Shown here one piece after another: positions 8,559 to 17,532 of a DNA stretch of 23,778 nt. The notes beneath the pieces are model-generated. The model was not told the DNA's origin and ran no database searches. It saw nothing but the letters and a program-made list of their open reading frames with translations. The position numbers and the translations under genes are program-made. How positions within the stretch are numbered: the stretch's first letter is position 1; each line of letters starts with the position of its first letter. The DNA lies in contig CAAGLV010000135.1 in NCBI GenBank assembly GCA_900770875.1, positions 1 to 23,778 of the forward strand. The letters are read 5' to 3'. This DNA is from Flavobacteriales bacterium. GTDB lineage: Bacteria > Bacteroidota > Bacteroidia > Flavobacteriales > Weeksellaceae.

Positions 8559-9734
8559 TTAATAATCATAGCTATTATTTGATTCTCCTCCAAAATTCCA
8601 CGAAATTCCGAAACGTAATGTGTTTTCTAACGCATTATTTGTTTTAGATGTTGGAATTAAGTACGAGAAGTTTATACCAAATGAATTATAATGTAAGCCG
8701 GCTCCTAATGTAAAGTGCTGACGATCTCCTTTAAATTGACTTTCGTGAAAATATCCAGCTCTTAAAAATAAAGCTTCGTTATACGAATATTCGGCTCCAA
8801 TAGAATAGGCAATTTCTCTTAATTCTTCTTTTCCTCCTCCTGGTGCATCACCAAACGAACTAAAAATTCCGTCGATTGGTCCTTTATTCGGAACGTATTT
8901 ATAAATTACATTTCCTTCTTCGTCGTAAGCAAACTGAGGTGTTGGCACTAACAATTTAGAAAATTCTGTTGTTACAGCTACTTTATTGTAATCGTCGAAT
9001 TTAAAATCATACCCAACTCCTAATCGTAAATTAGTTGGTAAATATGATGCATTATCTTCGGAATTTGAATAATCTAATTTTGGACCAATGTTAGAAATTT
9101 GGAAACCTCCACGAAATCTACCCTCAAAATTGTTGGTATACATCATTGGCGATTGGTAAAAACCGGCAACATCTACAGCAAACGTATTAGCTGGTTGCAC
9201 AGTAGCATCGTTTAAACCGTTAAATAAATCAGATCGGATAAAGCGACCTGTTACGGCCATAGAGTATGTATCTGATAATCTTAAACCATACGATAAATCA
9301 ATAGAAAATTCGTTTGGTTTTGCTATCCCATCGTTTTGTATTTGTCCGTTTGTTGCATTTAAACTATTTAATTCGATTTCACCTAAATTAAAATAATAAA
9401 TACTTGCAGCTAAAGTACTTCTTTCTTCGCTTCCTAAAAATGTAAAGTAAGTTGCGTTTAATAAGAATACATCACTCGTTAAAGAACTAAGATATGGCGT
9501 ATAAGAAAATGCAACACCAGAGTAATCTTTACTGAATGCGTATTTTGCAGCATTCCAATATTGCGAATAGTTATCTGCAGATGTTGCTACCCCTTGATCT
9601 CCTAAACCACCCGCACGTGCATCTGGAGAAATTCTTAAAAAAGGTGCTCCTGTTAATATTGGATTAACTTGCTCTTCTTGTGCAAATAAACCAACAGATA
9701 AAAGCATTAGTAAACCGCTCGTAATCTTCTTCAT
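8559..9734 (-). CDS. porV: type IX secretion system outer-membrane protein PorV
   Basis: PorV (LptO) is a FadL-like 14-stranded outer-membrane barrel that receives cargo from the Sov translocon and carries it to the PorU sortase. The 391-residue product has a signal peptide (MKKITSGLLMLLSVGLFAQ) and then the family signature GAPFLRISPDARAGGLGDQG, followed by ATSADNYSQYWNAAK. The rest is alternating aromatic/polar beta strands ending in SWNFGG, as expected for a barrel. Length is in the normal range. It lies downstream of porU on the same strand, 121 bases away, with a terminator after it. The porV-porU-gldJ order agrees with the arrangement I know from Flavobacterium. Confidence 0.95.
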   Translation of the reverse strand: MKKITSGLLMLLSVGLFAQEEQVNPILTGAPFLRISPDARAGGLGDQGVATSADNYSQYWNAAKYAFSKDYSGVAFSYTPYLSSLTSDVFLLNATYFTFLGSEERSTLAASIYYFNLGEIELNSLNATNGQIQNDGIAKPNEFSIDLSYGLRLSDTYSMAVTGRFIRSDLFNGLNDATVQPANTFAVDVAGFYQSPMMYTNNFEGRFRGGFQISNIGPKLDYSNSEDNASYLPTNLRLGVGYDFKFDDYNKVAVTTEFSKLLVPTPQFAYDEEGNVIYKYVPNKGPIDGIFSSFGDAPGGGKEELREIAYSIGAEYSYNEALFLRAGYFHESQFKGDRQHFTLGAGLHYNSFGINFSYLIPTSKTNNALENTLRFGISWNFGGESNNSYDY

Positions 9735-9855
9735 TCTAATTATATTATGTTATTATTAGGTCTTAATTATTACTATTAATCTATATTTTAATTTATGATT
9801 AATCAAAGAATAACGCATTTAATTAAATTATATTGTTGTATTAAGATGCTAGAAA

Positions 9856-12800
9856 TTATTTTAAGATTACTAATTTTTCTATTGCCGATGCATTTCCGCT
9901 GCAAAGTTCTTGATTTACACCTTTTACATTAATTTTATAAATGTAAGTTCCTTTCCCTATTTTATCTCCAAAATCATCTAAACCGTCCCATTCTATGGCA
10001 TATTTACCCGTACGATAACCTTCTCTAAACGGTTCTGATGATACGGTTTGACGAATTGTTTTAACTAATTTACCCGAAATTGTAAAAATTTGAACCATCA
10101 CATCTAACTCTGAATCGCAATTATGCTCGAAATGGAAAAAAGTATTATTTAAAAAAGGATTTGGCCAATTTAAAAGCTTATCGATATGCAATTGGTTTGA
10201 TCCACTTTCCATTACAACAAAATCTAAATTTGCTGTGTTCGAATTATTGTTTATATCCCAAAACTTAACCTGAATTTGATGCTCGCCTAATTGTAAATTT
10301 TTTAATTGATAAACCACTTGTCCTTTTTGATAATCATCAAAATTTTTATTGATACATGGATTTCCATCGCCCGATTCAAAATACTCGTTTAACACATAAG
10401 CATCTTGCACATTACCATCTAAAGTTGCTACAATATCGTGTCCAATACTAGCTCCTGTTGCATTAATACCTGTATTATCGGTTAAACAAGCAACTAAATA
10501 CGGATCGCGATCTGTAATTCCGCCATTGGCAAAATTTAAATTATTCATGTATAATTTTCCTTGCGGAATTTGATCGTCGTTTAATCCATTTTCGTTTAAT
10601 CCGCCAACAATTACATTTTTATTGGTAACAGCATCGCTATTTTCGGTGTAAGCATATAAAACCAATTTACGAGTACCAACTTCGTAATTAATATCTTTTG
10701 GCACATAGTATTTAATAGTAAATGTTCCGTTTTCTACCTTCGATGTTCCTTTGTAAATTGTTTTAAACTCTTCGGTAAACGTATAAGGTGTAAAAGCAGC
10801 AAAACCTTTGTTGTTACGTAATGCTTTTTGTGCTGGTTTTTCGTATAAAATGTTCTGTATATTTCCGTTAAAATTGGTATCTAATGCTGCATTTTCATTT
10901 AAAACATTTCCTTCGATTTCTACAAAATCTAACGCTTTAATTTGATGCGATTGATAATCAACTTCTACTCCATTAACTTTAAATTTTGTAATGTTTATAT
11001 CTTGTTTCGGTCGCGAAATAGCAATCATCGGATCGCCTAATAAATTTACTTTTGCATGATCCGAAGAGGTTGGCGAATACTGTTTTTTTGCACGCATTAA
11101 AGCTTTTCCGGTAGAAGCGTTTTGATGATTCTCTACCCTAAATAATTCGTTATATAAAAAAGAATTAAAGTTAGATCCGTAAATTGTTCCGATTGGTCGA
11201 TTAGTGGTTAACATCGATAATGCTCCACCATTTTGATTTTTTAACATCATTTCGCCTGCCGAATTATATTGCGGTAAATCCCATACCGTAAAATCGCATG
11301 TAATTGTAGCTACAATTGGCACACGCGCATAGGTAGTTGTAAAATTGGTTAAATTCGCCAGTTCTTCGCCAGTTATAATACGTTCTTGAGCCCACGAACG
11401 TGGTCCTCCGTGCCCGTAATACATTAAGAAATTTGTTCCTAATTCGATATTATTAATAATCGCCTGATTGATTAAAGGATAACGCAATCCGGCAGAAGTT
11501 TGTTCGGGTTCGTAAGCATCAATATATAATTTATTTACTGCGTAAAATTGATTTTGTGCTTGATTAAATACATTATTGATATCTTGATCGAATTTTGGAA
11601 TATTAATTTCGATGTTTTGATATTCGGGATCATCAGAAACAGCAACAATCTTTGTTCGCCAATCTCCATAAGAAATTCCTTTATTTGCAATTTTCTGATA
11701 ATATGATATTATTTTATCTACAAAAACTTTTGCTTCTGAATTGTTTGAAGCCGAAATTCTTCCGATTGCAATATCTAAATTATTGGCATTATAGGTATAT
11801 GTTCCATTTCCTTGATCGGTTGCAAAGTTGACATTATCGCCTAACATTGCAAAATAATCATCGGTTGTGCTAGATGATTCTAACGATTCGGAATTTAAAT
11901 TATAAAATGATGGAATAAGATTAATATTGCCTTCTAACCTATTTTTCGGATCGTAAGATGTTACACCAAATAAAATGGCATATTCTAACGGATTGCCATT
12001 ATCTTTTAAATGTTTTAAGAAATCGCGTATTGCAATTGGATCTTTAGATCCGGACGAAAAATCGTTATAAACTTCGTCGGTTGTAACAACAGCAACTTTT
12101 ATTTGATTATTTTGGGCTCTAAAATTTGCCAAACGTTGGGCTTGTTCTTTTAAACTTGGATGTGTAATAATCGCCAAAGTTACGCCTGCAAAATTTCGGA
12201 TATTTTGGTTTGGTACATATCCTACAAATTTGGCATCTGTAAAGGCATTTTCGTCTTTAAAGGCAATAAAATCGTTATAAAAAATATCAGAAGTAGAATT
12301 ATATTTATAGATAGAACCTTCGGGTTTTACCTGAAATGTAGATGTAATATCTGCTACATTCCAAACCTTAATCCCGTTATTGTTTGATATGTTAAAACCA
12401 TAAGTTGTTCCGTTGTTAAGATCTTCTAATCTTCTAAACGTAAACTGTTTATTGTTATAAGTTAAATTTTCTTCGTATTTAAATTCTAAATAATTAATAA
12501 AAGCTAATCCACTTGGATTACCACTATTGGTATAAGAAATATTAACTGTTGATTGATTGGCATTTACAGGTAATTGAATTTGATTGATTTTTGAATTAAA
12601 TAACGACGAATTAAAACTTTCGTTTCCGTAATTTATTCCATTTACATCGATTTTCGCCGATGTATTTAAACCATTTTTACCTACTAAAGCATATTTTAAG
12701 AAAGCTAGATTTGGATTTCCATTGGTTTCGAAACGCTTTGTAAAACTATTACTTCCGTTTAAAAGATTACCAACCCACTGTCTACCAACTTGGTTAATAT

Positions 12801-13749
12801 TTAACGAATCGCTTTTATGAAATTGATAATCATGCGATGTTGTAAATACTTGCGTTGCGGGTAAATTAATTTCGCGTTCTTCAATACGTTTTCCGTTTTG
12901 TCCTCCAAAAGTAATATAATAATACGAAAAGTCGTCGTATTGGTTAAATCTTAAAAATACATTGGTTAAAGACGAATCTTTTGTTCTGAACCATTGGTGC
13001 GCTCCTTTAGCATAAAAGGTAATATAATCGCTCGCATCAAAGGAATTATCTTCGCTACCAATAAACTGAATTGGAATTTCTTGTAAAGCACCATATCTAA
13101 ATTCGGATGTATTTTCAAACAATCTTCCGTTTCCGTTTCCGTATATTTTTAACGTCGACAAATCGTATCCAGTAGTTGGAATACCATTAGTTGTAAAAAA
13201 TTGTTTATCTAATTTAAATATTCCTGTTTTATCTACTTTAATTTTATACCATGTATTATTTTTTAAAGCACTTGTTCGGCTATCATCAAAAATTAAATTA
13301 TTTGAATTTACTCTTTGTTGATTAATATTATTTTTTTCGATAAAAAAACTTTCTATTCTATATATTTTGTTTTCCTTTTTTAGATATGGAAATATCGATA
13401 CGAAAGTTTTTTTTACATTATTTTCAATAAAATTTTGAAGCGTATATTTTATGTTTTCATCTACCAAATCGTATGCATTAAATAAAGCCAATTCTTGCTC
13501 ATTTAATAATTTGGTCTGAACATTTAAAAATTTAATTTTACTAATTTCTTCATCTAAAGACAAAACAAAATTAGGCGTATCATACTCATTTACAATATAA
13601 TTATTAGGATTATCAAAAAAAGGAATTAACTTTTTTTGTCCGTTTGTATAAGCAACCTCCTTAGGTTCTTTCCAATTTAAATTGTAATTCTGAGCTGATA
13701 AAATATTAAAATTTAATAAAGCTAAAACAGCAATAAAACTCTTCTTCAT
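9856..13749 (-). CDS. porU: type IX secretion system sortase PorU (C25 gingipain-like)
   Basis: PorU is the surface cysteine peptidase that removes the C-terminal signal of type IX cargo and attaches the cargo to anionic lipopolysaccharide. The 1297-residue product has a signal peptide (MKKSFIAVLALLNFNILSAQ), an N-terminal beta-rich region, and a peptidase C25 domain with catalytic histidine in YYGHGG (H780) and cysteine in TITCDFT (C818). A beta-rich tail ends in a FlgD/CTD-like domain (LLNWPNPFLNNTFFHF, then GKGTYIYKI). I start at ATG 13747-13749. A frame-compatible ATG at 13785 would put twelve polar residues ahead of the signal peptide. It is transcribed toward porV and away from gldJ. 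Confidence 0.95.
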   Translation of the reverse strand: MKKSFIAVLALLNFNILSAQNYNLNWKEPKEVAYTNGQKKLIPFFDNPNNYIVNEYDTPNFVLSLDEEISKIKFLNVQTKLLNEQELALFNAYDLVDENIKYTLQNFIENNVKKTFVSIFPYLKKENKIYRIESFFIEKNNINQQRVNSNNLIFDDSRTSALKNNTWYKIKVDKTGIFKLDKQFFTTNGIPTTGYDLSTLKIYGNGNGRLFENTSEFRYGALQEIPIQFIGSEDNSFDASDYITFYAKGAHQWFRTKDSSLTNVFLRFNQYDDFSYYYITFGGQNGKRIEEREINLPATQVFTTSHDYQFHKSDSLNINQVGRQWVGNLLNGSNSFTKRFETNGNPNLAFLKYALVGKNGLNTSAKIDVNGINYGNESFNSSLFNSKINQIQLPVNANQSTVNISYTNSGNPSGLAFINYLEFKYEENLTYNNKQFTFRRLEDLNNGTTYGFNISNNNGIKVWNVADITSTFQVKPEGSIYKYNSTSDIFYNDFIAFKDENAFTDAKFVGYVPNQNIRNFAGVTLAIITHPSLKEQAQRLANFRAQNNQIKVAVVTTDEVYNDFSSGSKDPIAIRDFLKHLKDNGNPLEYAILFGVTSYDPKNRLEGNINLIPSFYNLNSESLESSSTTDDYFAMLGDNVNFATDQGNGTYTYNANNLDIAIGRISASNNSEAKVFVDKIISYYQKIANKGISYGDWRTKIVAVSDDPEYQNIEINIPKFDQDINNVFNQAQNQFYAVNKLYIDAYEPEQTSAGLRYPLINQAIINNIELGTNFLMYYGHGGPRSWAQERIITGEELANLTNFTTTYARVPIVATITCDFTVWDLPQYNSAGEMMLKNQNGGALSMLTTNRPIGTIYGSNFNSFLYNELFRVENHQNASTGKALMRAKKQYSPTSSDHAKVNLLGDPMIAISRPKQDINITKFKVNGVEVDYQSHQIKALDFVEIEGNVLNENAALDTNFNGNIQNILYEKPAQKALRNNKGFAAFTPYTFTEEFKTIYKGTSKVENGTFTIKYYVPKDINYEVGTRKLVLYAYTENSDAVTNKNVIVGGLNENGLNDDQIPQGKLYMNNLNFANGGITDRDPYLVACLTDNTGINATGASIGHDIVATLDGNVQDAYVLNEYFESGDGNPCINKNFDDYQKGQVVYQLKNLQLGEHQIQVKFWDINNNSNTANLDFVVMESGSNQLHIDKLLNWPNPFLNNTFFHFEHNCDSELDVMVQIFTISGKLVKTIRQTVSSEPFREGYRTGKYAIEWDGLDDFGDKIGKGTYIYKINVKGVNQELCSGNASAIEKLVILK

Positions 13750-13814
13750 GATAAAAAAACGAGAATTATTAGAATATATTTTCAATTTGATAAAATAAAA
13801 GAATAATTCTTCCG

Positions 13815-13883
13815 TTAGACATATAAAATCAAAGCAAAAGCAATAATACTTACGACCGTTATTAAAATGCTTTTACCTAACAT
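13815..13883 (-). CDS. possible very small membrane peptide in the porU leader
   Basis: An ATG at 13883 opens a 22-codon frame ending in TAA at 13815-13817. It encodes MLGKSILITVVSIIAFALIL plus two more residues: one Lys, then an unbroken hydrophobic stretch long enough to cross a membrane. An upstream in-frame ATG at 13904 would give 29 residues. It lies 65 bases before the porU ATG on the same strand, in the porU-gldJ intergenic region. AT-rich DNA makes hydrophobic chance frames common, so this is only a candidate. Confidence 0.3.
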   Translation of the reverse strand: MLGKSILITVVSIIAFALILYV

Positions 13884-13913
13884 AATATTGATATTGAAAA
13901 CCATAAGTATTCT

Positions 13914-15539
13914 ATGAAAATGAATAAAGGACGTATTTTTTCTTTAGTTCTTGCTGCAGCTTCTCTTACAGTATTTGTAAGTTGTGGTTCTGCAAATGGA
14001 AAGAAAAAAGGTGGAGGAACAAATAAATTTACAAGTCGCACAGGATGGAATCCTAATGCTAAAAATGGATGGTTCTTCTCTGGACAAAATAAAGGAAATA
14101 TTAAAGCTTGGCCTGGTATGGTATACATAGAAGGTGGAGCTTTTACAATGGGACTAACAAAAGATGATGTTGTTCGCGATTGGAATAATTCGCCAGTTCG
14201 TATGCAAGTAAAATCTTTTTACATTGGAGAATCTGAAATTACAAACTACGAGTACCGCGAGTATTTAACTTGGTTACAAGTGGTATTTCCACCAGAAGAA
14301 AATTTATACAAAGAGATTTACAATGGTGCTTTACCAGACGAATCAATCTTTAAAAACGCTTTGGCTCGTGATTATTTTTCTAACGAAAATTACCTATTCT
14401 CTCCAGAATTTAGTTACTATCCTGTAGTTGGTGTAACTTGGCTACAAGCCGTTAACTACTGTAATTGGTTAACAGACCGTGCTAACGAGATGGAGTTAAT
14501 GAAAAAAGGTATTCTTGCAAAAGATTACTACGAAAACGAAGAATATAATTACGGTAACAAAACGTTTAACTCTGAACAGTTTAAGAAAAATGATTCGAAT
14601 GTTAGCGAAGCTATTGATACTACAAAATTATACAAAAATCAAAAGTTAACATCTAAAAATACTCGTATCCAAAATGCTAATCGTTCTACAAGATCATTAG
14701 ACATACAACCATTTAGATTACCAACAGAAGCAGAATGGGAATACGCAGCATTAGATTTAGCAGCAGATCGCGAATACAACCAAAATAAAGGGAAAGAAGT
14801 TGTACACAATAACTTCCGCGAACAAAAAGGTAAAAACAAAGGACAATACTTAGATAACTTTAAACAAGGTCGTGGAGATTACTCTGGTATTGGAGGTTTT
14901 GGTAACGATGGTTCTGCAATTACAAACGACGTTAAAAAATTTGGATCTAACGATTACGGATTATACGGAATGTTAGGTAACGTTGCCGAGTGGACTGCAG
15001 ATATCTACCGCCCTATTATCGATGACGATGCTAATGACTTCAACTATTTCCGTGGAAATGTATTTAAAAACACAATTGATAACGGAAGTGGAGAATTTGT
15101 AAAATACGACGAATCAAACATCGAATACGATACTTTAACTAGTGGTCGTTTAGTTTACAAAGGATTACCAGGAGCATACAAAAAAGAAATCGAAAAAGAT
15201 TACGGTAACTACCGCGATGGTGATACACCTTCTTCTTTAGTAATTAACAACGGACAAGAGTCTGACACTGATGACATGTATAACTCTACAATTCGTCGCT
15301 TTACAGTTGATGGTAAAGGACGTGTAGTTTTAGAAAAAGATGGAAAAACTCGTCACTCAGAAATCTCTGACGAAGTTCGCGTTGTAAAAGGTGGTTCATG
15401 GAAAGATCCAATCTATTGGGTAGATCCAGGACAAAGAAGATACATGCACCAAGCCGAAGCTGCATCATGGATTGGTTTCCGTGTAGCGCAAGATTACAAA
15501 GGAGTAGAAAACTCTAAACGTAAAAAAAGAGGCGTATAA
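13914..15539 (+). CDS. gldJ: gliding motility / type IX secretion lipoprotein GldJ
   Basis: GldJ is an outer-membrane lipoprotein needed for gliding and for stability of the GldK ring component of the type IX system. The 541-residue product has a lipoprotein signal ending in FVSC (lipidated Cys24), a basic Gly/Lys linker, then a formylglycine-generating-enzyme (SUMF1) fold: MVYIEGGAFTMG near residue 70, RLPTEAEWEYAA mid-protein, GNVAEWTAD later, and VVKGGSWKDP with GFRVAQ at the end. A basic tail (KRKKRGV) closes it. An alternative start two codons later (13920) is possible. Codons for Tyr, Asn and Phe are often C-ending here, unlike in porU, which suggests high expression. A terminator follows 28 bases after the stop. 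Confidence 0.95.
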   Translation: MKMNKGRIFSLVLAAASLTVFVSCGSANGKKKGGGTNKFTSRTGWNPNAKNGWFFSGQNKGNIKAWPGMVYIEGGAFTMGLTKDDVVRDWNNSPVRMQVKSFYIGESEITNYEYREYLTWLQVVFPPEENLYKEIYNGALPDESIFKNALARDYFSNENYLFSPEFSYYPVVGVTWLQAVNYCNWLTDRANEMELMKKGILAKDYYENEEYNYGNKTFNSEQFKKNDSNVSEAIDTTKLYKNQKLTSKNTRIQNANRSTRSLDIQPFRLPTEAEWEYAALDLAADREYNQNKGKEVVHNNFREQKGKNKGQYLDNFKQGRGDYSGIGGFGNDGSAITNDVKKFGSNDYGLYGMLGNVAEWTADIYRPIIDDDANDFNYFRGNVFKNTIDNGSGEFVKYDESNIEYDTLTSGRLVYKGLPGAYKKEIEKDYGNYRDGDTPSSLVINNGQESDTDDMYNSTIRRFTVDGKGRVVLEKDGKTRHSEISDEVRVVKGGSWKDPIYWVDPGQRRYMHQAEAASWIGFRVAQDYKGVENSKRKKRGV

Positions 15540-15567
15540 TGCTGTAAGCATGCTTTAAAATATTTAG

Positions 15568-15597
15568 AAAACTCGGTTTATATAACCGAGTTTTTTT
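15568..15597 (+). terminator. terminator of gldJ
   Basis: A perfect 11-base stem (15568-15578 with 15584-15594), with core ACTCGGTT/AACCGAGT, five-base loop and seven T, lies after gldJ. It ends only 13 bases before the murF ATG. Confidence 0.9.
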
Positions 15598-15598
15598 A

Positions 15599-15606
15599 TA
15601 CCTTTA
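15599..15606 (+). promoter_or_regulatory. possible -7 element of murF
   Basis: TACCTTTA fits TAnnTTTG except for the last base and sits between the gldJ terminator and the murF ATG at 15611. Its start point would fall at or next to the ATG, so a murF transcript from it would be leaderless. No -33 TTG is present, so it may be chance. Confidence 0.25.
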
Positions 15607-15610
15607 TTTT

Positions 15611-16891
15611 ATGAATACAACTGCTATTTTTGACCTATTTTTAGCAAATAGAAAAGTGACAACAGATACACGTAATATCGAAAAAAACTCAATTTTCTTT
15701 GCTTTAAAAGGAGCTAATTTTAATGGAAATTTATTTGCTAATCAAGCAATTGAAAACGGTGCAATCGCAGCTATTGTTGATGAAAAACAATACGAAAATA
15801 TCCAAAAAAATATCTTTTATACAGAAAATGCATTAACTGCATTACAAAATTTAGCCAAAGCTTATCGAAATTATTTAAAAATACCTTTTATTGGTTTAAC
15901 CGGATCTAACGGTAAAACAACAACTAAAGAATTAATTGCAGCCACTTTAAAAGAAAAATACAATGTACATTATACCTTTGGTAATTTAAATAATCATATT
16001 GGTGTGCCATTAACGATACTATCTATTCCACAAGAAACAGAAATTGCAATAATAGAAATGGGAGCTAATCACCAAAAAGAAATCCAATTATTAGCATCTA
16101 TTGCACAACCAGATTTTGGATACATTACAAATTTTGGTAAAGCTCATTTAGAAGGTTTTGGAGGAATAGAAGGTGTAATTAAAGGTAAATCAGAATTATA
16201 CGATTACTTAAAAGCAAATCATAAAACAGCTTTTGTAAATACAGAAGATCCAATCCAAATCGAAAAAACAACTGGCATTAAACAAATAACATTTGGTTGC
16301 AACCAAGCCGATTATATTATCTCTCCTATCGCTTCGCAATCTGATTATATTGCTGTTGAATTTGACAATACAAAAATCCAAACAAATTTAACCGGATCAT
16401 ATAATTTTAGTAATATTTCTTGCGCCATTGCAATCGGAAAACATTTTGAATTAACAACAGAAGAAATTCAAAACGGAATTCAAAATTACGTTCCAACCAA
16501 TAATCGTTCGCAAATTATCGAAAGAACAAATTACAAGATTATTATGGATGCTTACAATGCAAATCCATCGAGCATGGAAGCTTCTCTTAAAAATTTCTCA
16601 ACTTTTGCAGGATCAAAAACTGTAATACTTGGTGATATGTTCGAGTTAGGCGAAACTTCTGATAATGAACATAATAACATTGCAAAACTTGCATTAGATT
16701 ATAATTTTGATACAATTTACTTATTAGGTAAAAACTTTTTAAACACAACAATCGAATCAAAATCTATTAAAAAGTTTGCTACAAGAGAAGAATTTGAAGA
16801 TTATGTTAAATCCAATTTCACATATACAGATAATATCTTAATAAAAGGTTCGCACGGCATGCGATTAGATTTATTAGCAAATATTTTTTAA
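15611..16891 (+). CDS. murF: UDP-N-acetylmuramoyl-tripeptide--D-alanyl-D-alanine ligase MurF
   Basis: MurF adds D-Ala-D-Ala to the UDP-MurNAc-tripeptide with ATP, the last cytoplasmic step of the peptidoglycan precursor. The 426-residue product has the N-terminal substrate domain with TDTRNIEKNSIFFALKG (18-34), the ATP-binding P-loop GLTGSNGKTTTKE (95-107), NLNNHIGVPLT, IEMGANHQKEI with the metal-binding glutamate and histidine, and the C-terminal ligase domain with DAYNANPSSM. Length and motifs are complete. It follows gldJ, a pairing I recall from other Flavobacteriia, but a strong terminator separates them, so expression may rely on read-through or its own promoter. Confidence 0.96.
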   Translation: MNTTAIFDLFLANRKVTTDTRNIEKNSIFFALKGANFNGNLFANQAIENGAIAAIVDEKQYENIQKNIFYTENALTALQNLAKAYRNYLKIPFIGLTGSNGKTTTKELIAATLKEKYNVHYTFGNLNNHIGVPLTILSIPQETEIAIIEMGANHQKEIQLLASIAQPDFGYITNFGKAHLEGFGGIEGVIKGKSELYDYLKANHKTAFVNTEDPIQIEKTTGIKQITFGCNQADYIISPIASQSDYIAVEFDNTKIQTNLTGSYNFSNISCAIAIGKHFELTTEEIQNGIQNYVPTNNRSQIIERTNYKIIMDAYNANPSSMEASLKNFSTFAGSKTVILGDMFELGETSDNEHNNIAKLALDYNFDTIYLLGKNFLNTTIESKSIKKFATREEFEDYVKSNFTYTDNILIKGSHGMRLDLLANIF

Positions 16892-16959
16892 CTAAAATTA
16901 TTATCATAATTAATTTTTTTTAATTAACTTAAATTTAGTTAGTTAAAAATAAGTTAGTT

Positions 16960-17499
16960 ATGGTTAAACCAATCGTGTTTTACTTAGCTTTTGCTGCATT
17001 AAACATTAATGCAACGGTGCTAGATGGACCATCAGATGTAATAAGTTGGTCTGAAAATTATCAATTAAAATTTTCTGATTTTAAAGGAAAAGCCAAGATT
17101 GATAAAAATAATAAACTTCCACGTGGCGAATTTGCAATTAATATAAGTTGGATTGCTACAATTGGAGATGGCGAACCAAAATATCAATTGTACAATAAAT
17201 TTAATCCGCAAAAATCGTGGATGAATATTAACCATACAGAATTAATTAAAGAATATCAATTTATTTGGAATTTGCAGGAATTCTATGTCAGAAAAGCACG
17301 TAAGCAAATTGACGATTTAAATAAAAAACACGAATTAAAAGAAGAAGTTTATCTTGATGCTATAAATAAAACCATTAATCAATTTCATAAAGCAAGAAAG
17401 CATTACGATGGCATTTTACAAAATCAACCCGATCTTTATCGTATTTTAAATACTAAATATCAAGATTCTTTAAAACTTTACAATAAGTATAAACTATAA
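16960..17499 (+). CDS. secreted DUF922-like protein that appears to lack the zinc ligands
   Basis: This 179-residue protein has a short hydrophobic N-terminus (3-18) that fits a signal peptide. It then shows a pattern I associate with DUF922 (PF06037), predicted secreted zinc proteases of Bacteroidota: ISWSENYQLKFSDFKG (28-43), a mid part with FNPQKSWM (81-88), a helix around LQEFYVRKARKQI (105-117), and a C-terminal YDGILQNQ helix (149-156). Where the family has HEQxHF before the ExYARKLRK-like helix, this protein reads KEYQFIW (97-103), so both histidines are absent. The third expected ligand region also has no histidine. If the alignment is right, it is a non-catalytic relative. It lies 68 bases after murF and ends at a strong terminator. 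Family assignment is from memory and moderate. Confidence 0.65.
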   Translation: MVKPIVFYLAFAALNINATVLDGPSDVISWSENYQLKFSDFKGKAKIDKNNKLPRGEFAINISWIATIGDGEPKYQLYNKFNPQKSWMNINHTELIKEYQFIWNLQEFYVRKARKQIDDLNKKHELKEEVYLDAINKTINQFHKARKHYDGILQNQPDLYRILNTKYQDSLKLYNKYKL

Positions 17500-17500
17500 A

Positions 17501-17529
17501 AAAAAGCGTTCGAAAATCGAACGCTTTTT
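17501..17529. terminator. bidirectional terminator between the DUF922-like gene and ctlX
   Basis: A perfect 13-base stem (17501-17513 with 17517-17529), core AGCGTTCG/CGAACGCT, has a three-base loop. The A-run on the left and T-run on the right serve both strands. It lies just after the plus-strand stop (17499) and just after the ctlX stop on the minus strand (17533). Confidence 0.92.
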
Positions 17530-17532
17530 AAT

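Noticed and set aside
12160..12387. Plus-strand frame inside porU
   Set aside because: Antisense to an intact C25 sortase gene; composition unlike a protein.
13877..14128. Minus-strand frame across the gldJ start
   Set aside because: Antisense to the gldJ signal peptide and linker; Pro/Phe-rich text typical of a shadow frame.
14639..14839. Minus-strand frame inside gldJ
   Set aside because: Antisense to the conserved SUMF1 domain of gldJ.
16896..16920. AT-only hairpin with T-run after murF
   Set aside because: The stem is six A-T pairs only; too weak to call a terminator.
16924..16960. Repeated AGTTAGTTA words before the DUF922-like gene
   Set aside because: Short, AT-rich and low-complexity; no support as an operator.
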